Shown: positions 33,957 through 43,015 of the stretch, piece by piece
Numbering within the stretch: position 1 is the first letter of the stretch
How the letters are laid out: each line of letters begins with the position of its first letter
Assembly (NCBI RefSeq): GCF_018998565.1
Contig: NZ_JAHNZO010000003.1
Span: 283,757 to 347,756 of the forward strand
Direction: 5' to 3'
Origin: Paenibacillus oleatilyticus
GTDB lineage: Bacteria; Bacillota; Bacilli; Paenibacillales; NBRC-103111
DNA length: 64,000 nt
Translations under genes and position numbers: made by a program
The notes under the pieces: model-generated
The model's database searches: none
What the model saw: only the letters and a program-made list of their open reading frames with translations
Told to the model about the DNA's origin: nothing

Positions 33957-33985
33957 AGCATACCATATTATTGTTTTTCTATCAA
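33957..33985 (-). promoter_or_regulatory. Promoter for the riboswitch/transglutaminase transcript
   Basis: Minus strand -35 TTGATA (33985-33980), 17-bp spacer, -10 TATGCT (33962-33957), about 20 bp before the aptamer. The -35 overlaps the 3' end of the sortase gene. Confidence 0.6.
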
Positions 33986-34660
33986 TTTCCCTTTCACAAT
34001 GAGACGGTGTGTCGGGTTTTCCATAGGATGACAGGTGATTAACGTAATTTCCTTGTCTTTGCCGTTGCCTTTCAACACCCAGACGTCCTCGGGAAGAACG
34101 TATTGTTTCTCTTGGACCTCATACCGGTACTGCTGTTTTCCTGTATCGACTTCGACGATATCTCCTTTGTCGACCTCATCCAGCCGGTTGAAATTTTTGC
34201 CGTACGTGAAGTTGCGATGTCCGGCAATGGCATAATTCCCTACGGCGCCGGCCTTTCCGGTACCTGCGATGCTTGCGACGGAAAGCTTCAGATTGTTTAC
34301 GGTTGCGTCCGTTATAATCGGCAGCTTCAGTTTAATCTTGTCGATGATTAAAATTCCCTCGATGGGCTTTCCTTGCAAAGGGTCCGGGTCAGCATTCGAA
34401 GGCTGCGGCTGACTGTCCGCAGGCGTTTCGAATGCAGGAGCGGGATCGGGAGGAACGACTGCCGATACCGGAACGGGATTCAGCGTATTCTGCTTTGGAA
34501 CTGCGGTTTCGGTCGCTTGATCGATACGCTTCAAGGTTTCCGTCCACTGGTCCATCATTTGCTGCTGCCGGTAGATCTCATAGCGATCCATGATCGTAGG
34601 GTACAGAAAAATCGCGATTCCCAGAAAAATACACAAGATCGGCAGCGTTCTTTTGATCAT
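33968..34660 (-). CDS. Sortase (class D-like transpeptidase)
   Basis: 230 aa. N-terminal membrane anchor (about 5-20), Pro-rich linker (about 55-95), sortase beta-barrel (about 100-228) with catalytic His in YAIAGHRNF, Cys in TLITCHP and Arg in HRLIVKGKL. It cleaves LPxTG-type signals and links the protein to peptidoglycan. The adjacent upstream gene encodes an LPKTG protein, the likely dedicated substrate. ATG 34660 is fixed by AAGGAGGGAG. Confidence 0.9.
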   Translation of the reverse strand: MIKRTLPILCIFLGIAIFLYPTIMDRYEIYRQQQMMDQWTETLKRIDQATETAVPKQNTLNPVPVSAVVPPDPAPAFETPADSQPQPSNADPDPLQGKPIEGILIIDKIKLKLPIITDATVNNLKLSVASIAGTGKAGAVGNYAIAGHRNFTYGKNFNRLDEVDKGDIVEVDTGKQQYRYEVQEKQYVLPEDVWVLKGNGKDKEITLITCHPMENPTHRLIVKGKLIEKQ

Positions 34661-34690
34661 CCAAGCTCCCTCCTTCGTCCTATCAAGCGG

Positions 34691-34722
34691 CCTAACGCGC
34701 ACCGGAAGAGGCGCGCGTTAGG
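34691..34722. other. Intercistronic hairpin between adhesin and sortase genes
   Basis: 10-bp arms CCTAACGCGC (34691-34700) and GCGCGTTAGG (34713-34722). There is no T-run on the minus strand, so it is more likely an mRNA processing or stability element than a terminator. Confidence 0.5.
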
Positions 34723-34731
34723 ATGAGTTTT

Positions 34732-37700
34732 TTAGGTATTCTTCATAAATTTACGACGCAGCATAAATCCAAGAACGATCAAAGCAGCACCAGCCAGTTG
34801 GATGTAAACAGGGCTGGATTCTCCCGTTTTCGGCAGTGTTTCTTTTTTGGTTTTGTCGCTCGGCGGGTTACCAAGCGGCACTTCCCGGTTCACGAGGTCG
34901 ATCGTTTCGTTACCGTCCGGTTTTTCCGGGATTTTCGGCTGATCCGGCGGGGGTGTTTTATCCCCATTCTGCGGACGGTCAACCGTCGGCGGGCCTAACG
35001 GCACCTGAGTATTGCTATCGATTGTTTCCTGGCCGTTCGGTTTATTGCCGTCCGGTTGAACTCCTCCAGGTGCCGGATTATTCGGCGTCGTTGTCGATGT
35101 ATTTGTCGTCGGCGTTGTTGGTGTTGTCGGTGATGTAGAACCCGACGAACCTGACGAATCGGACGAAGACGACGATTTCGCGTTAGTTATCGTTAACGTA
35201 TGCCCGTCCGCGGTTTGAATCGAAATCGGATGCTCCTTGGAATCGAGCACATAGCCTGTCGGAGCCGCCGTTTCCTTCACGACGTAATCGCCTGTAGACA
35301 GCTTATCGAACACGACTGTTCCGCTCGCATCCGTCGTTTTCGTGCCGATGAGCGTCAAGCTGTCGCCTTTCTTCTCATAGAGCTCGAAGGTCGCGCCGCT
35401 GAGCAGCAGCTCGTTTTGCGCCGAGTCTACCTTTTTCACCGTCAACGAGCCTTGAACTGTCGGCGTTGTCGGCGGATTAGTCGTGGTAACCTTATTGTTG
35501 GTGATCGTAAGCGTCACGTTGTCAGTCGTTTGAATCGAGACCGGATGCTCTTTGGAATCGAGCACATAGCCTGTCGGAGCCGCCGTTTCCTTCACGACGT
35601 AATCTCCTGCGGGCAGTTTATCGAATACGACTGTTCCGCTCGCATCCGTCGTTTTCGTGCTGACGAGCGTCAAGCTTGCGCCTTTTTTCTCGTACAGCTC
35701 GAAGGTCGCGCCGCTGAGCAGCATCTCGTTTTGTGCCGAATCTACCTTTTTCACCGTCAGCGAGCCTTGAATGACCGGCGGAATTGGCGGCTTAGGCGTG
35801 ACCTTATCGTTTGTGACGGTCAGCTTCACATTGTCAGTGTTTTGGATCGAGACCGGACGCTCTTTCGAATCAAGCACATAGCCGTCCGGAGCCGATGTTT
35901 CCTTCACCGCGTAGTCTCCTACGGGCAGCTTATCGAAAGAAACCGTTCCGCTCGCATCCGTCGTTTTCGTGCCGATCAGCGTCAAGCTTGCGCCTTTCTT
36001 CTCATACAGCTCGAAGGTTGCGCCGTTGAGCAGCAGATCGGTCTTCGCCGAATCTACCTTTTTCACCGTCAACGAGCCTTTGATGACCGGAGGCTTCGGT
36101 GTGGCAGGCTTGGCGTTGGCGACGGTTAATTGAAAGCCGTCTGCGCTATTGATCGAGACCGGATATTCTTTGGAATCGAGCACATAGCCGTCCGGCGCCG
36201 CCGTTTCCTTCACGAAATATTCCCCGGCGAGCAATTTCTTGAATAATGCAGTCCCGCTCGCATCGGTTGTCAGCGTGCCGACAAGTACCTTATCCGAGCC
36301 GGATTTCCGGTAAAGCTCAAAGGTTGCCCCGCCAAGACGGGTCTTATTATCCGCTGCGTCCACTTTCACGACGGTAAGCGATCCTCTGACCCCGCCGATC
36401 GTACCGGAGCCGCTGCTGACTCCAACGACGATGCTGGTGGATGTATCCTTGGTTACCGTAGTTTCGTTATTGCCCGTAAATGCGATTTTGTTGGAGACCT
36501 TATCCTGATCTTTCGCAACGATTAAAGATTGATATTCCAGAATCGCTGCGGTAGACAGTTTTTTCAGGAAGCTTAATTCAAAGCTCTGCTTCCCGTCGTC
36601 GTCCGTCTTGATTTCCAGCGAATAATCTACGTCTTTAACCAGTTCGGTTCCCTTGGAAACCGTACCGCCAGCGTCTACTTTGGTTGTAAACAATTTGAAC
36701 GTACCCGGCAGCAGAAGCTGGTTCTCGGATGGCGTATCGACAATTTTGGCATTGGTTACCGTGGATTGTCCGCGGTTGATGAGAATCGTCCAATTGATTT
36801 TATCGCCGTTTTGAGTGCCGCTCTTGTTCAAGTATTCGCCGCCGTGCGGAATGTTGACGGAAGCCGTCAAATTTTTCGATACCGGCGTTTTTCCATCGAA
36901 GACGGTTGCCGTGTTGTTTACTTTAGTGTCAATCAGCTTTCCTTCAAGGCTGGTCTTAAAGACAATGTAATACGGAGCCGAAATAGGCTTCAGGAAAGTC
37001 ACGGTCAGCTTGTTGTCTTTGTCGACCGTATAGTTGTAATACGTGCTGTCGACAACGGTTCCCTGCGACGGATTGCCGTTGGCCGCAATATTCATGGTGT
37101 AGACGGCAAGCGAGTTGTCGAGCAGCTTCTGCCCGGACTCCAGCGTATCTTGAACGACTGCCCCGGCAAGCGTCTTGCCGTTATAGTTCACGCCGACCGT
37201 CCATGTAATCTGCTTCAGCGAAGCGTCATAGACGCCGTTCTTAAACCCGTTGTTTTTCACTTCGTTCCTTGGATCGAACGTGGCGGAAACCGTCTTTGTC
37301 TGTTCTTTGGAATTGCCGTCGACCCATACGACCGAAGCTTTGTTCAGGAAATTCGTCGCGTTGTTGCCGAGCCAATCCATGTTGAACTCGGTGCTGTAAG
37401 TAATTGTCACCTGTCCGTACAACGCCCGGTTAAACGTAATTTTAAAGCCTTGCTCGGCCGGTACGGAAGCGTCCACGGTGTAATCCGCCGCGTCCATCGG
37501 CTTGTTTCCTTCATTAACAGTCAGCGATCCCGGGATGAGACGCATACCCTTGTTAGGGAAGCTTTCCGTCACGACCACGTTGGTCATCGGCTCGTTGTCC
37601 TTGTTTAGCGTAATGCTCCAGGCTGCCGTTTTGGCATTGTAGTCTACGGCCTTGACGCCCTTGGTAATAATCACCTGATTGATGTCGCGCGTAGCCGTAT

Positions 37701-39036
37701 CGCTGTCTCCGCTGCCGGAAGTTACCTTGTTCGTGATCTTCGTGCCGTCGAATACGCGATGATTGGCTTTGGTTTGATATTTGATTTTGTAAGCGGACGA
37801 GATGTCCTGCAGGAACTGCAGTTTAAAGCCGTTGCTTTTGGTCGCAGTCTCCGGAGTTACCTTGTAGCTTGCTGCAGGCAGCTCAGCTCCGAGGATCTCG
37901 CTTCCCTTCGAGTCGATCGTCACTTGATAGACATGGAGGGAGCCCGCTACCAAATCCTGCGTATCGTTGAACAAATCCGTCAAGAAAGCGTTGGCCTGAC
38001 TGATCGTCTTCTCGTTGTAATTGTACTTGATTTCCCAATCGATCGTTTGCGTATTGGGATCGTATTTCGTCGACGTTTTGTCCAGAGCCGTGCCGCGCTG
38101 TACCGTAACGGTAGCCGTAGCGCTGGCCGGCTGCTTGTTGCTTCCTTCAAATGTCGCCTTGTTCACGAAGGAAGTCTGGTCCTCGCTGGTAACCGGCGTC
38201 GTGTACTGAATACGGTATGCCGTCCGAATCGGACTTTCATTAAAGCTGAGCTTCAATACATTGCCGTCCGTGCTCATGCTGTATTTGCTGCCGTCCACCG
38301 GCGCACCCTGAACGACCTTGCCGTCCAAGCTTACGCTTAGCTCGTATACGGCGACGGTGACCGGAACACCCAGCCCGGCTGGAATCGGATCGGTTACGAC
38401 CGCGTTTTGCACAGCGGCCAGCTCTTTGTTCACATCGACCGTCCAGTCGATGCTTTTCGCATTGTAGCCTTTCGGCACGCCGCTTTTCCCGATGGTCGAA
38501 GTTACATTCGGCTTAAAGTGCAGCGTAAAGACCTGCTCGCCGCCTTTCACCGGAATTTTAATAATCTGCGTCGTGCTGCCGTTAATCACCTGCATATCGA
38601 ACGCCGTCTGGAAAGTCAAAGTCCCTTTGACATCCGCCAGGTTTTCGATCGCCTCCAAGGTCATGACAACCTCGTGGCTGTCCTTGTAGACCTTGAATTT
38701 CCCAATCGCTTCGCCGCCTGAAATAAGCGGCTGGTCAGGGATATCGTTGTAAAGCTTGAATTGCTCCGGAAGCTTGAACGTGTAGGTATCTCCGTTCTTG
38801 TATCCGTGGCCGTTAGGCAGGGACCAGGTGTAGTCCAATTTCACCTTCGAGCCCGGCTCGTAAACGTCATCCGTTACCACGTTCCCGGACTTGTCGTACA
38901 CCGCCATCGTTACGCTATCGATAATGTTGCTGGAAATCGGGGCTGCGTTGACTTGCGGCGTTAAGCCGAATGCATACAGCCACTGCATCATGATCAATAG
39001 AGCAACGAGCAGCGTACTGATCTTTTTCTTTGCCAT
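34732..39036 (-). CDS. Giant LPKTG-anchored adhesin with Cna/SpaA-type repeats
   Basis: 1434 aa. Signal peptide (about 1-32); N-terminal adhesin modules of the collagen-binding/SdrG-like Ig fold (about 33-330); several related modules (about 330-900; e.g. LDKTSTKYDPNTQTIDWEI); four SpaA/Cna-B modules (about 930-1300) each beginning GSLTVxKVD and ending KETxAPxGYVLDSKE, the E-box of isopeptide-stabilised pilin folds; a Ser/Thr/Pro spacer; LPKTG at 1401-1405, a membrane helix and a basic tail. The sortase gene follows at once. ATG 39036 is chosen because the upstream ATG 39084 lies inside the riboswitch terminator; GGAGG is 13 nt ahead, longer than usual. Expression is controlled by a c-di-GMP-II riboswitch. 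Confidence 0.88.
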   Translation of the reverse strand: MAKKKISTLLVALLIMMQWLYAFGLTPQVNAAPISSNIIDSVTMAVYDKSGNVVTDDVYEPGSKVKLDYTWSLPNGHGYKNGDTYTFKLPEQFKLYNDIPDQPLISGGEAIGKFKVYKDSHEVVMTLEAIENLADVKGTLTFQTAFDMQVINGSTTQIIKIPVKGGEQVFTLHFKPNVTSTIGKSGVPKGYNAKSIDWTVDVNKELAAVQNAVVTDPIPAGLGVPVTVAVYELSVSLDGKVVQGAPVDGSKYSMSTDGNVLKLSFNESPIRTAYRIQYTTPVTSEDQTSFVNKATFEGSNKQPASATATVTVQRGTALDKTSTKYDPNTQTIDWEIKYNYNEKTISQANAFLTDLFNDTQDLVAGSLHVYQVTIDSKGSEILGAELPAASYKVTPETATKSNGFKLQFLQDISSAYKIKYQTKANHRVFDGTKITNKVTSGSGDSDTATRDINQVIITKGVKAVDYNAKTAAWSITLNKDNEPMTNVVVTESFPNKGMRLIPGSLTVNEGNKPMDAADYTVDASVPAEQGFKITFNRALYGQVTITYSTEFNMDWLGNNATNFLNKASVVWVDGNSKEQTKTVSATFDPRNEVKNNGFKNGVYDASLKQITWTVGVNYNGKTLAGAVVQDTLESGQKLLDNSLAVYTMNIAANGNPSQGTVVDSTYYNYTVDKDNKLTVTFLKPISAPYYIVFKTSLEGKLIDTKVNNTATVFDGKTPVSKNLTASVNIPHGGEYLNKSGTQNGDKINWTILINRGQSTVTNAKIVDTPSENQLLLPGTFKLFTTKVDAGGTVSKGTELVKDVDYSLEIKTDDDGKQSFELSFLKKLSTAAILEYQSLIVAKDQDKVSNKIAFTGNNETTVTKDTSTSIVVGVSSGSGTIGGVRGSLTVVKVDAADNKTRLGGATFELYRKSGSDKVLVGTLTTDASGTALFKKLLAGEYFVKETAAPDGYVLDSKEYPVSINSADGFQLTVANAKPATPKPPVIKGSLTVKKVDSAKTDLLLNGATFELYEKKGASLTLIGTKTTDASGTVSFDKLPVGDYAVKETSAPDGYVLDSKERPVSIQNTDNVKLTVTNDKVTPKPPIPPVIQGSLTVKKVDSAQNEMLLSGATFELYEKKGASLTLVSTKTTDASGTVVFDKLPAGDYVVKETAAPTGYVLDSKEHPVSIQTTDNVTLTITNNKVTTTNPPTTPTVQGSLTVKKVDSAQNELLLSGATFELYEKKGDSLTLIGTKTTDASGTVVFDKLSTGDYVVKETAAPTGYVLDSKEHPISIQTADGHTLTITNAKSSSSSDSSGSSGSTSPTTPTTPTTNTSTTTPNNPAPGGVQPDGNKPNGQETIDSNTQVPLGPPTVDRPQNGDKTPPPDQPKIPEKPDGNETIDLVNREVPLGNPPSDKTKKETLPKTGESSPVYIQLAGAALIVLGFMLRRKFMKNT
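35185..36395 (-). repeat. Four tandem SpaA/Cna-B domain repeats at DNA level
   Basis: Period about 306-315 bp, four copies. The three copies nearest the C-terminus are close to each other in sequence, the fourth (N-terminal) is more diverged, suggesting recent expansion from the C-terminal side. Confidence 0.8.
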
Positions 39037-39075
39037 TACCTCTTTACCACCTCCATCAGTTTCTGTTGGAACGGC

Positions 39076-39101
39076 AAAAAACACCTTCCAACTGAAAGGT
39101 G
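39076..39101 (-). terminator. Riboswitch-linked intrinsic terminator in the adhesin leader
   Basis: Minus strand CACCTT (39101-39096), 8-nt loop, AAGGTG (39087-39082), then T6 (39081-39076). It abuts the 3' side of the c-di-GMP-II aptamer, so aptamer folding and termination can compete. Confidence 0.85.
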
Positions 39102-39172
39102 GTCCGGTTGCACTACTAGCTCCGTCGAATCCAAGTGCCCAGATACAGATTCGAGATCATCGCTTACCGATA
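39099..39172 (-). promoter_or_regulatory. c-di-GMP-II riboswitch
   Basis: Minus strand contains CGGTAAGCGATGAT, TGGGCACTTG, a hairpin, then CTAGTAGTGCAACCGGACC. The blocks TGGGCACTTG and TAGTAGTGCAACCG, their spacing, the ATGAT segment and the closing CGGT/ACCG pairing match the clostridial c-di-GMP-II aptamer. A terminator follows directly. It lies in the 5' leader of the adhesin gene, a known target type for this class. Confidence 0.88.
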
Positions 39173-39417
39173 TCTAATATAACGCATAATGCTCAGGATT
39201 TCTGTGGCGTTTTACACCGAATTCCAATTTTTTTAAAAACTTTCCCCCAAAACGTTCCTATAAGCCGGTTGGTGATACCGAGGGCGGGGGAGAGGGGCCC
39301 GGTATGCCAAGCCGACCTTTCGAAAATCCGGAGGATAACCCGAAGAGCGATAAAAATCGGCTTCCGGGCCGGCGTTCCTGACAACAAAAAGATGTAGAAA
39401 GATGTAGAAATTTGTAG
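39173..39417. other. Non-coding divergent region between adhesin and ROK regulator
   Basis: No convincing gene. It holds a -10-like TATATT for the adhesin on the minus strand (about 7 nt before the aptamer) but no clear -35. It also has hairpins (for example GGTTGGTGATACCG near 39276 with CGGTATGCCAAGCC near 39300) and a tandem copy of GATGTAGAAA at 39391-39410. Confidence 0.4.
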
Positions 39418-39447
39418 TTGACAATTTGTAAGCGAATACAATAAAAT
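39418..39447 (+). promoter_or_regulatory. Promoter of the ROK regulator/ABC operon
   Basis: -35 TTGACA (39418-39423), 18-bp spacer, -10 TAAAAT (39442-39447). Confidence 0.65.
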
Positions 39448-39464
39448 GATGACAAGAAAACTTT

Positions 39465-39483
39465 GTTAGTCATCTTAACTAAC
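39465..39483 (+). promoter_or_regulatory. Inverted repeat, candidate ROK repressor operator
   Basis: GTTAGT-N7-ACTAAC, perfect 6-bp arms, just downstream of the -10. The TTAGT/ACTAA ends recall XylR-type ROK operators. Confidence 0.5.
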
Positions 39484-39508
39484 TTAATCGGAAAGGGGGG
39501 ACAGCATA

Positions 39509-40687
39509 TTGATTGGCAGAGGCCAAACGGGAAACGCCAAGCTGGTGAAGCACATTAACCGCGAAGGCATTCTTCATCAATTGAAAGAAAACCCCCGGGT
39601 ATCGAGAGCCGATTTGGCGAAATTAACAGAGCTCAGCCGTCCGTGCGTATCGGCCTTGGTGGACGAGATGATCGTGGAAGGCTTGATCAGCGAAGTCGGG
39701 TTCGGAGAATCGAAGGGCGGCAGGAAGCCCATCCTTCTGGAATATAACTTTCAAGCTTACGGCGTCATCGGCGCGGTTTTCGAAGGCAGTACCCTGCAGT
39801 TGGCCATCGCCAACCTGAAGGGGGAGCTGCTGATTCAGCGCACGACGTGCCTGCCGCATCCGATGAACGGAGAGACGGCCATTCAGAGCATTGAGCAAGG
39901 GCTTGCGGCGCTGCTGAATGAAAGCGGATTCGATAAAGCAAGACTGCTTGGCATGGGGCTCGGCTTGCCGGGGATTACCCAGCGAAGCGAAGGTACGGTT
40001 AGCTACGCCCCCAGTACGGGATGGATGGGGCTGCCCGTGCGGAAGGAGATTGAAGCGGCCTTGGGGCTGCCTGTGGTCATCGAGAACGACGTTAATTTGA
40101 TGACGCTCGGCGAATTCCACAAGGGCATCGGCGTCGGGCATTCCAATCTGGTGTATATGTATGCGGGAACAGGGATCGGCGCCGGCATTATGATCGACGG
40201 GCAATTATACCGCGGAGCCAAAGAGGCGAGCGGGGAGATCGGTTACATGGTGATCGGTCCGGTCGGAAACCAGACCAAGGGAGAATACGGCGTATTCGAG
40301 CGCAACTATTCCGTACGGGCCATTCGCGAGAAAGCCAAAGCCGTCCTCCCTTCGATGGACGAGGAATCGAGCATCGTCAAGCAAATCGTCGATCAAGCGA
40401 AAAGCGGGGGCGAAGCGGCGCAGACGCTTCTCGACGACATCTGCCGGCACTGGACCTACGGCATCGCCAATTTAACAAGCGTGATGGACCCGGCGCTTCT
40501 GATCCTCAGCGGAGAAATGCTGCATATCGGGGACGAAGGGGTTCATAAAATACAACAATGGTTAACCGACTGGGTTCCTTCCGTTCCCCGAATCGAGATG
40601 GCTTCGCTCGGCGATCAGGCGGGACTTATCGGGGCGATTCATTGCGCGCTGGAGGCTTTTCCGTCCACTTCCAAGCAGCAGCGGTAA
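39509..40687 (+). CDS. ROK-family transcriptional repressor (NagC/XylR type)
   Basis: 392 aa. N-terminal winged HTH (about 14-75; LKENPRVSRADLAKLTELSRPCVSALVDEM) and a ROK sugar-binding domain (about 80-385) with MGLGLPG and YAGTGIGAGI. The zinc-binding CxCGxxGC motif of active ROK kinases is not seen, so it is a regulator only. The ligand is probably a sugar or amino sugar; it should control the following importer and enzymes. Start TTG 39509 has GAAAGGGGGG ahead. Confidence 0.85.
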   Translation: MIGRGQTGNAKLVKHINREGILHQLKENPRVSRADLAKLTELSRPCVSALVDEMIVEGLISEVGFGESKGGRKPILLEYNFQAYGVIGAVFEGSTLQLAIANLKGELLIQRTTCLPHPMNGETAIQSIEQGLAALLNESGFDKARLLGMGLGLPGITQRSEGTVSYAPSTGWMGLPVRKEIEAALGLPVVIENDVNLMTLGEFHKGIGVGHSNLVYMYAGTGIGAGIMIDGQLYRGAKEASGEIGYMVIGPVGNQTKGEYGVFERNYSVRAIREKAKAVLPSMDEESSIVKQIVDQAKSGGEAAQTLLDDICRHWTYGIANLTSVMDPALLILSGEMLHIGDEGVHKIQQWLTDWVPSVPRIEMASLGDQAGLIGAIHCALEAFPSTSKQQR

Positions 40688-40765
40688 ACGGCTTTGTCGC
40701 TTCCGATGCCGTTTGGCTCAAGTGAAGACGCTTACAATTTCGCATAAAGTACAGGAGGTCAAAAC

Positions 40766-41863
40766 ATGACAAAGAAAAAAGCAACGACTTGGTTAACGGG
40801 GGCCGTGCTGAGCATGGCGATGCTGACGGTGACGGCCTGCGGAGGAAGCGCTTCCGACGGTGCTCAGAAGCCGGGAGACAAGTCATCCGACGCCTCGAAG
40901 CCTGGCGAGAAGCAGAAGCTGGTCATTTATACGGCCAGGGACAAAAACGTCGTCGAAGAAATTATCCCGAAATTCAAAGAGCAAAACCCGGGGATGGACG
41001 TCGAGGTTCTTACCATGGGAGCGCAGCAGGTGCTGGAGCGCGTGCGCGGGGAGAAGGCGAACCCGCAAGCGGATTTCTGGTGGGGCGGCACGCAATCGGC
41101 GCTGATGACGGCGGCGAACGAAGGGCTGCTCGAAAGCGTCAAGCCGAGCTTCGCCGACAAAATCCCGGCGATGTACAAAGACAGTCAAGACCGCTGGTAC
41201 GGCGAAATGCTGCTGCCGGAAGTCATCATGTACAACTCCAAAGCGCTGAAAAAAGAAGACGCTCCCAAAGATTGGGACGACCTGCTCGATGCCAAGTATA
41301 AGGGCAAAATCATCATTCGCGGCGTGCTCGCTTCCGGAACGATGAGAACGATTTATTCTTCCCTGATTTACCGTCAAGACGCGAACGATCCGAAAAAAGG
41401 ATACGACTGGCTGAAAAAGCTTGACGCCAACACGAAGGAATACGCCCAAGATCCGACCAACCTGTACCTGAAGCTGGCGCGCGAGGAAGGCACGCTGTCG
41501 CTGTGGAACCTGCAGGATATCATGATCCAGAAAGAGCTGCAAAAGCAGCCGTTCGACTTCATTTACCCTGCGAGCGGGGCGCCGATTCTGGTTGACGGTG
41601 TCGGGGTGGTCAAAGGTGCGAAAAACATGGAATCGGCAAAGAAATTTTACGAGTTCCTCTTTGATTCGAAGCTGCGCGTCGAGCTTGCGGAGAAGCTGTA
41701 TCAAATTCCGACCCGTACGGACATCAACAAAGATACGCTTCCGGCATGGTTAAAAGGGCTGGAGCTGAAACCGCTGAATATCGATTGGGCCGTCATGGCG
41801 CAAAAAGAGAAAGAATGGATGCAGCATTGGGATGAGAACATCAAAGGAAAAGGTTCCAAATAA
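40766..41863 (+). CDS. Ferric-type ABC transporter substrate-binding lipoprotein
   Basis: 365 aa, lipobox TVTAC (Cys25). Fold of the Fbp/AfuA-PotD-like binding proteins (LVIYTARDKNVVEEIIPKF, QADFWWGG, YPASGAPILVDGVGVVKGAKN). Members bind ferric ion, phosphonates, thiamine, phosphorylated compounds or polyamines, so the fold does not settle the ligand. The conserved Tyr pair of iron binders was not evident. The downstream enzymes point to an organic amide or amino-sugar ligand. AGGAGG precedes the ATG. Confidence 0.75.
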   Translation: MTKKKATTWLTGAVLSMAMLTVTACGGSASDGAQKPGDKSSDASKPGEKQKLVIYTARDKNVVEEIIPKFKEQNPGMDVEVLTMGAQQVLERVRGEKANPQADFWWGGTQSALMTAANEGLLESVKPSFADKIPAMYKDSQDRWYGEMLLPEVIMYNSKALKKEDAPKDWDDLLDAKYKGKIIIRGVLASGTMRTIYSSLIYRQDANDPKKGYDWLKKLDANTKEYAQDPTNLYLKLAREEGTLSLWNLQDIMIQKELQKQPFDFIYPASGAPILVDGVGVVKGAKNMESAKKFYEFLFDSKLRVELAEKLYQIPTRTDINKDTLPAWLKGLELKPLNIDWAVMAQKEKEWMQHWDENIKGKGSK

Positions 41864-41920
41864 TGCATTCGGGCGGAGGAGCTCCTCCGCCTGATCATTT
41901 TACCAAAGGAGGAAACCTGC

Positions 41921-43000
41921 TTGATAGAGGTCATACTGGATCACGTAAGCAAACAATTCGGAAACGTCAAGGGAGTTACAGATGTCAATATTCGGATTCA
42001 ACCGGGGGAGTTCTTCACCTTTCTCGGGCCGAGCGGCTGCGGCAAAACAACGACGCTGCGGATGATCGCTGGGTTTTATTATCCGAGCGAGGGCCGCATC
42101 GTATTCGGCGATCAAGATGTCACGAACCTTCCCCCAAACAAAAGAAACACGGGAATGGTGTTCCAAAACTATGCTTTGTTTCCGCACATGACGGTGTTTG
42201 AGAATATCGCATTCGGTCTGCAAGTAAGAAAGGTTCCGAAATCCGAAATCGTTCAGCGCGTCGAACGCGCACAGAAGCAGGTTCACTTGGAAGGCTACGG
42301 CAACCGCCGTATCGATCAATTGTCCGGCGGCCAGCAGCAGCGGGTTGCCTTGGCTCGCGCGCTGGTCATCGAGCCGCAAATTTTGCTCTTGGATGAGCCG
42401 TTATCGAACCTTGATGCGAAGCTCAGAGAAGAAACGAGAATCGAAATCAAGAGACTTCAGCTGGAGCTGGGAATTACGACGATCTACGTCACGCACGATC
42501 AAGCCGAGGCGATGGCGATGTCCGACCGGATTATGGTCATGCAGGGCGGGGTTGTCCAGCAGATCGGAAGTCCAGAAGAAATATATAACCGTCCGGTCAA
42601 CCGGTTTGTCGCTTCCTTTATTGGAGAGTCCAATCTGTGGGAAGGAACCGTGGAACGGGTCGAGGGCGGCGAAGCAGTCGTACGTTTCGCTCCGGGCCTC
42701 AGCCTGCGAGGTTTGACCGCCAACGCTGCGCCGGACTGCAAGCTGGAAGCGGGCAAGAGCGTGACGATGTCCATCCGTCCGGAAGCGGTCCGTGAAGCGC
42801 TGCAAGGCGAGCAGCAGGAAAATGTGGTCAAAGGAAACGTAGTCATTTCCGAATTTACGGGAGTCAGCGTGAACTACGTATCGCAAGTGGCGGGCCAGCA
42901 ATTGAAAGCGATGTTCGTCAATCAAGGGCACCGGGTGCGCGGACGCGGGGAAGAGATTTCCCTGGTCATTCCAAAAGAAAGCATCTATTTCTTGGGATAG
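41921..43000 (+). CDS. ABC transporter ATP-binding protein (FbpC/PotA type)
   Basis: 359 aa. Walker A GPSGCGKTT, signature LSGGQQQR, Walker B ILLLDEP, THDQ, and a TOBE domain (about 275-355). Start TTG 41921 after AAAGGAGG. ATPase of the importer formed with the flanking genes. Confidence 0.88.
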   Translation: MIEVILDHVSKQFGNVKGVTDVNIRIQPGEFFTFLGPSGCGKTTTLRMIAGFYYPSEGRIVFGDQDVTNLPPNKRNTGMVFQNYALFPHMTVFENIAFGLQVRKVPKSEIVQRVERAQKQVHLEGYGNRRIDQLSGGQQQRVALARALVIEPQILLLDEPLSNLDAKLREETRIEIKRLQLELGITTIYVTHDQAEAMAMSDRIMVMQGGVVQQIGSPEEIYNRPVNRFVASFIGESNLWEGTVERVEGGEAVVRFAPGLSLRGLTANAAPDCKLEAGKSVTMSIRPEAVREALQGEQQENVVKGNVVISEFTGVSVNYVSQVAGQQLKAMFVNQGHRVRGRGEEISLVIPKESIYFLG

Positions 43001-43015
43001 CGAGGGGATGAATCT

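Noticed and set aside
39037..39084. ATG 39084 as adhesin start
   Set aside because: This codon lies in the riboswitch terminator and would put a non-signal sequence ahead of an obvious signal peptide beginning at 39036.
39391..39410. Tandem GATGTAGAAA as a repeat array or CRISPR-like feature
   Set aside because: Only two adjacent 10-bp copies, without spacers or cas genes; most likely a local duplication.
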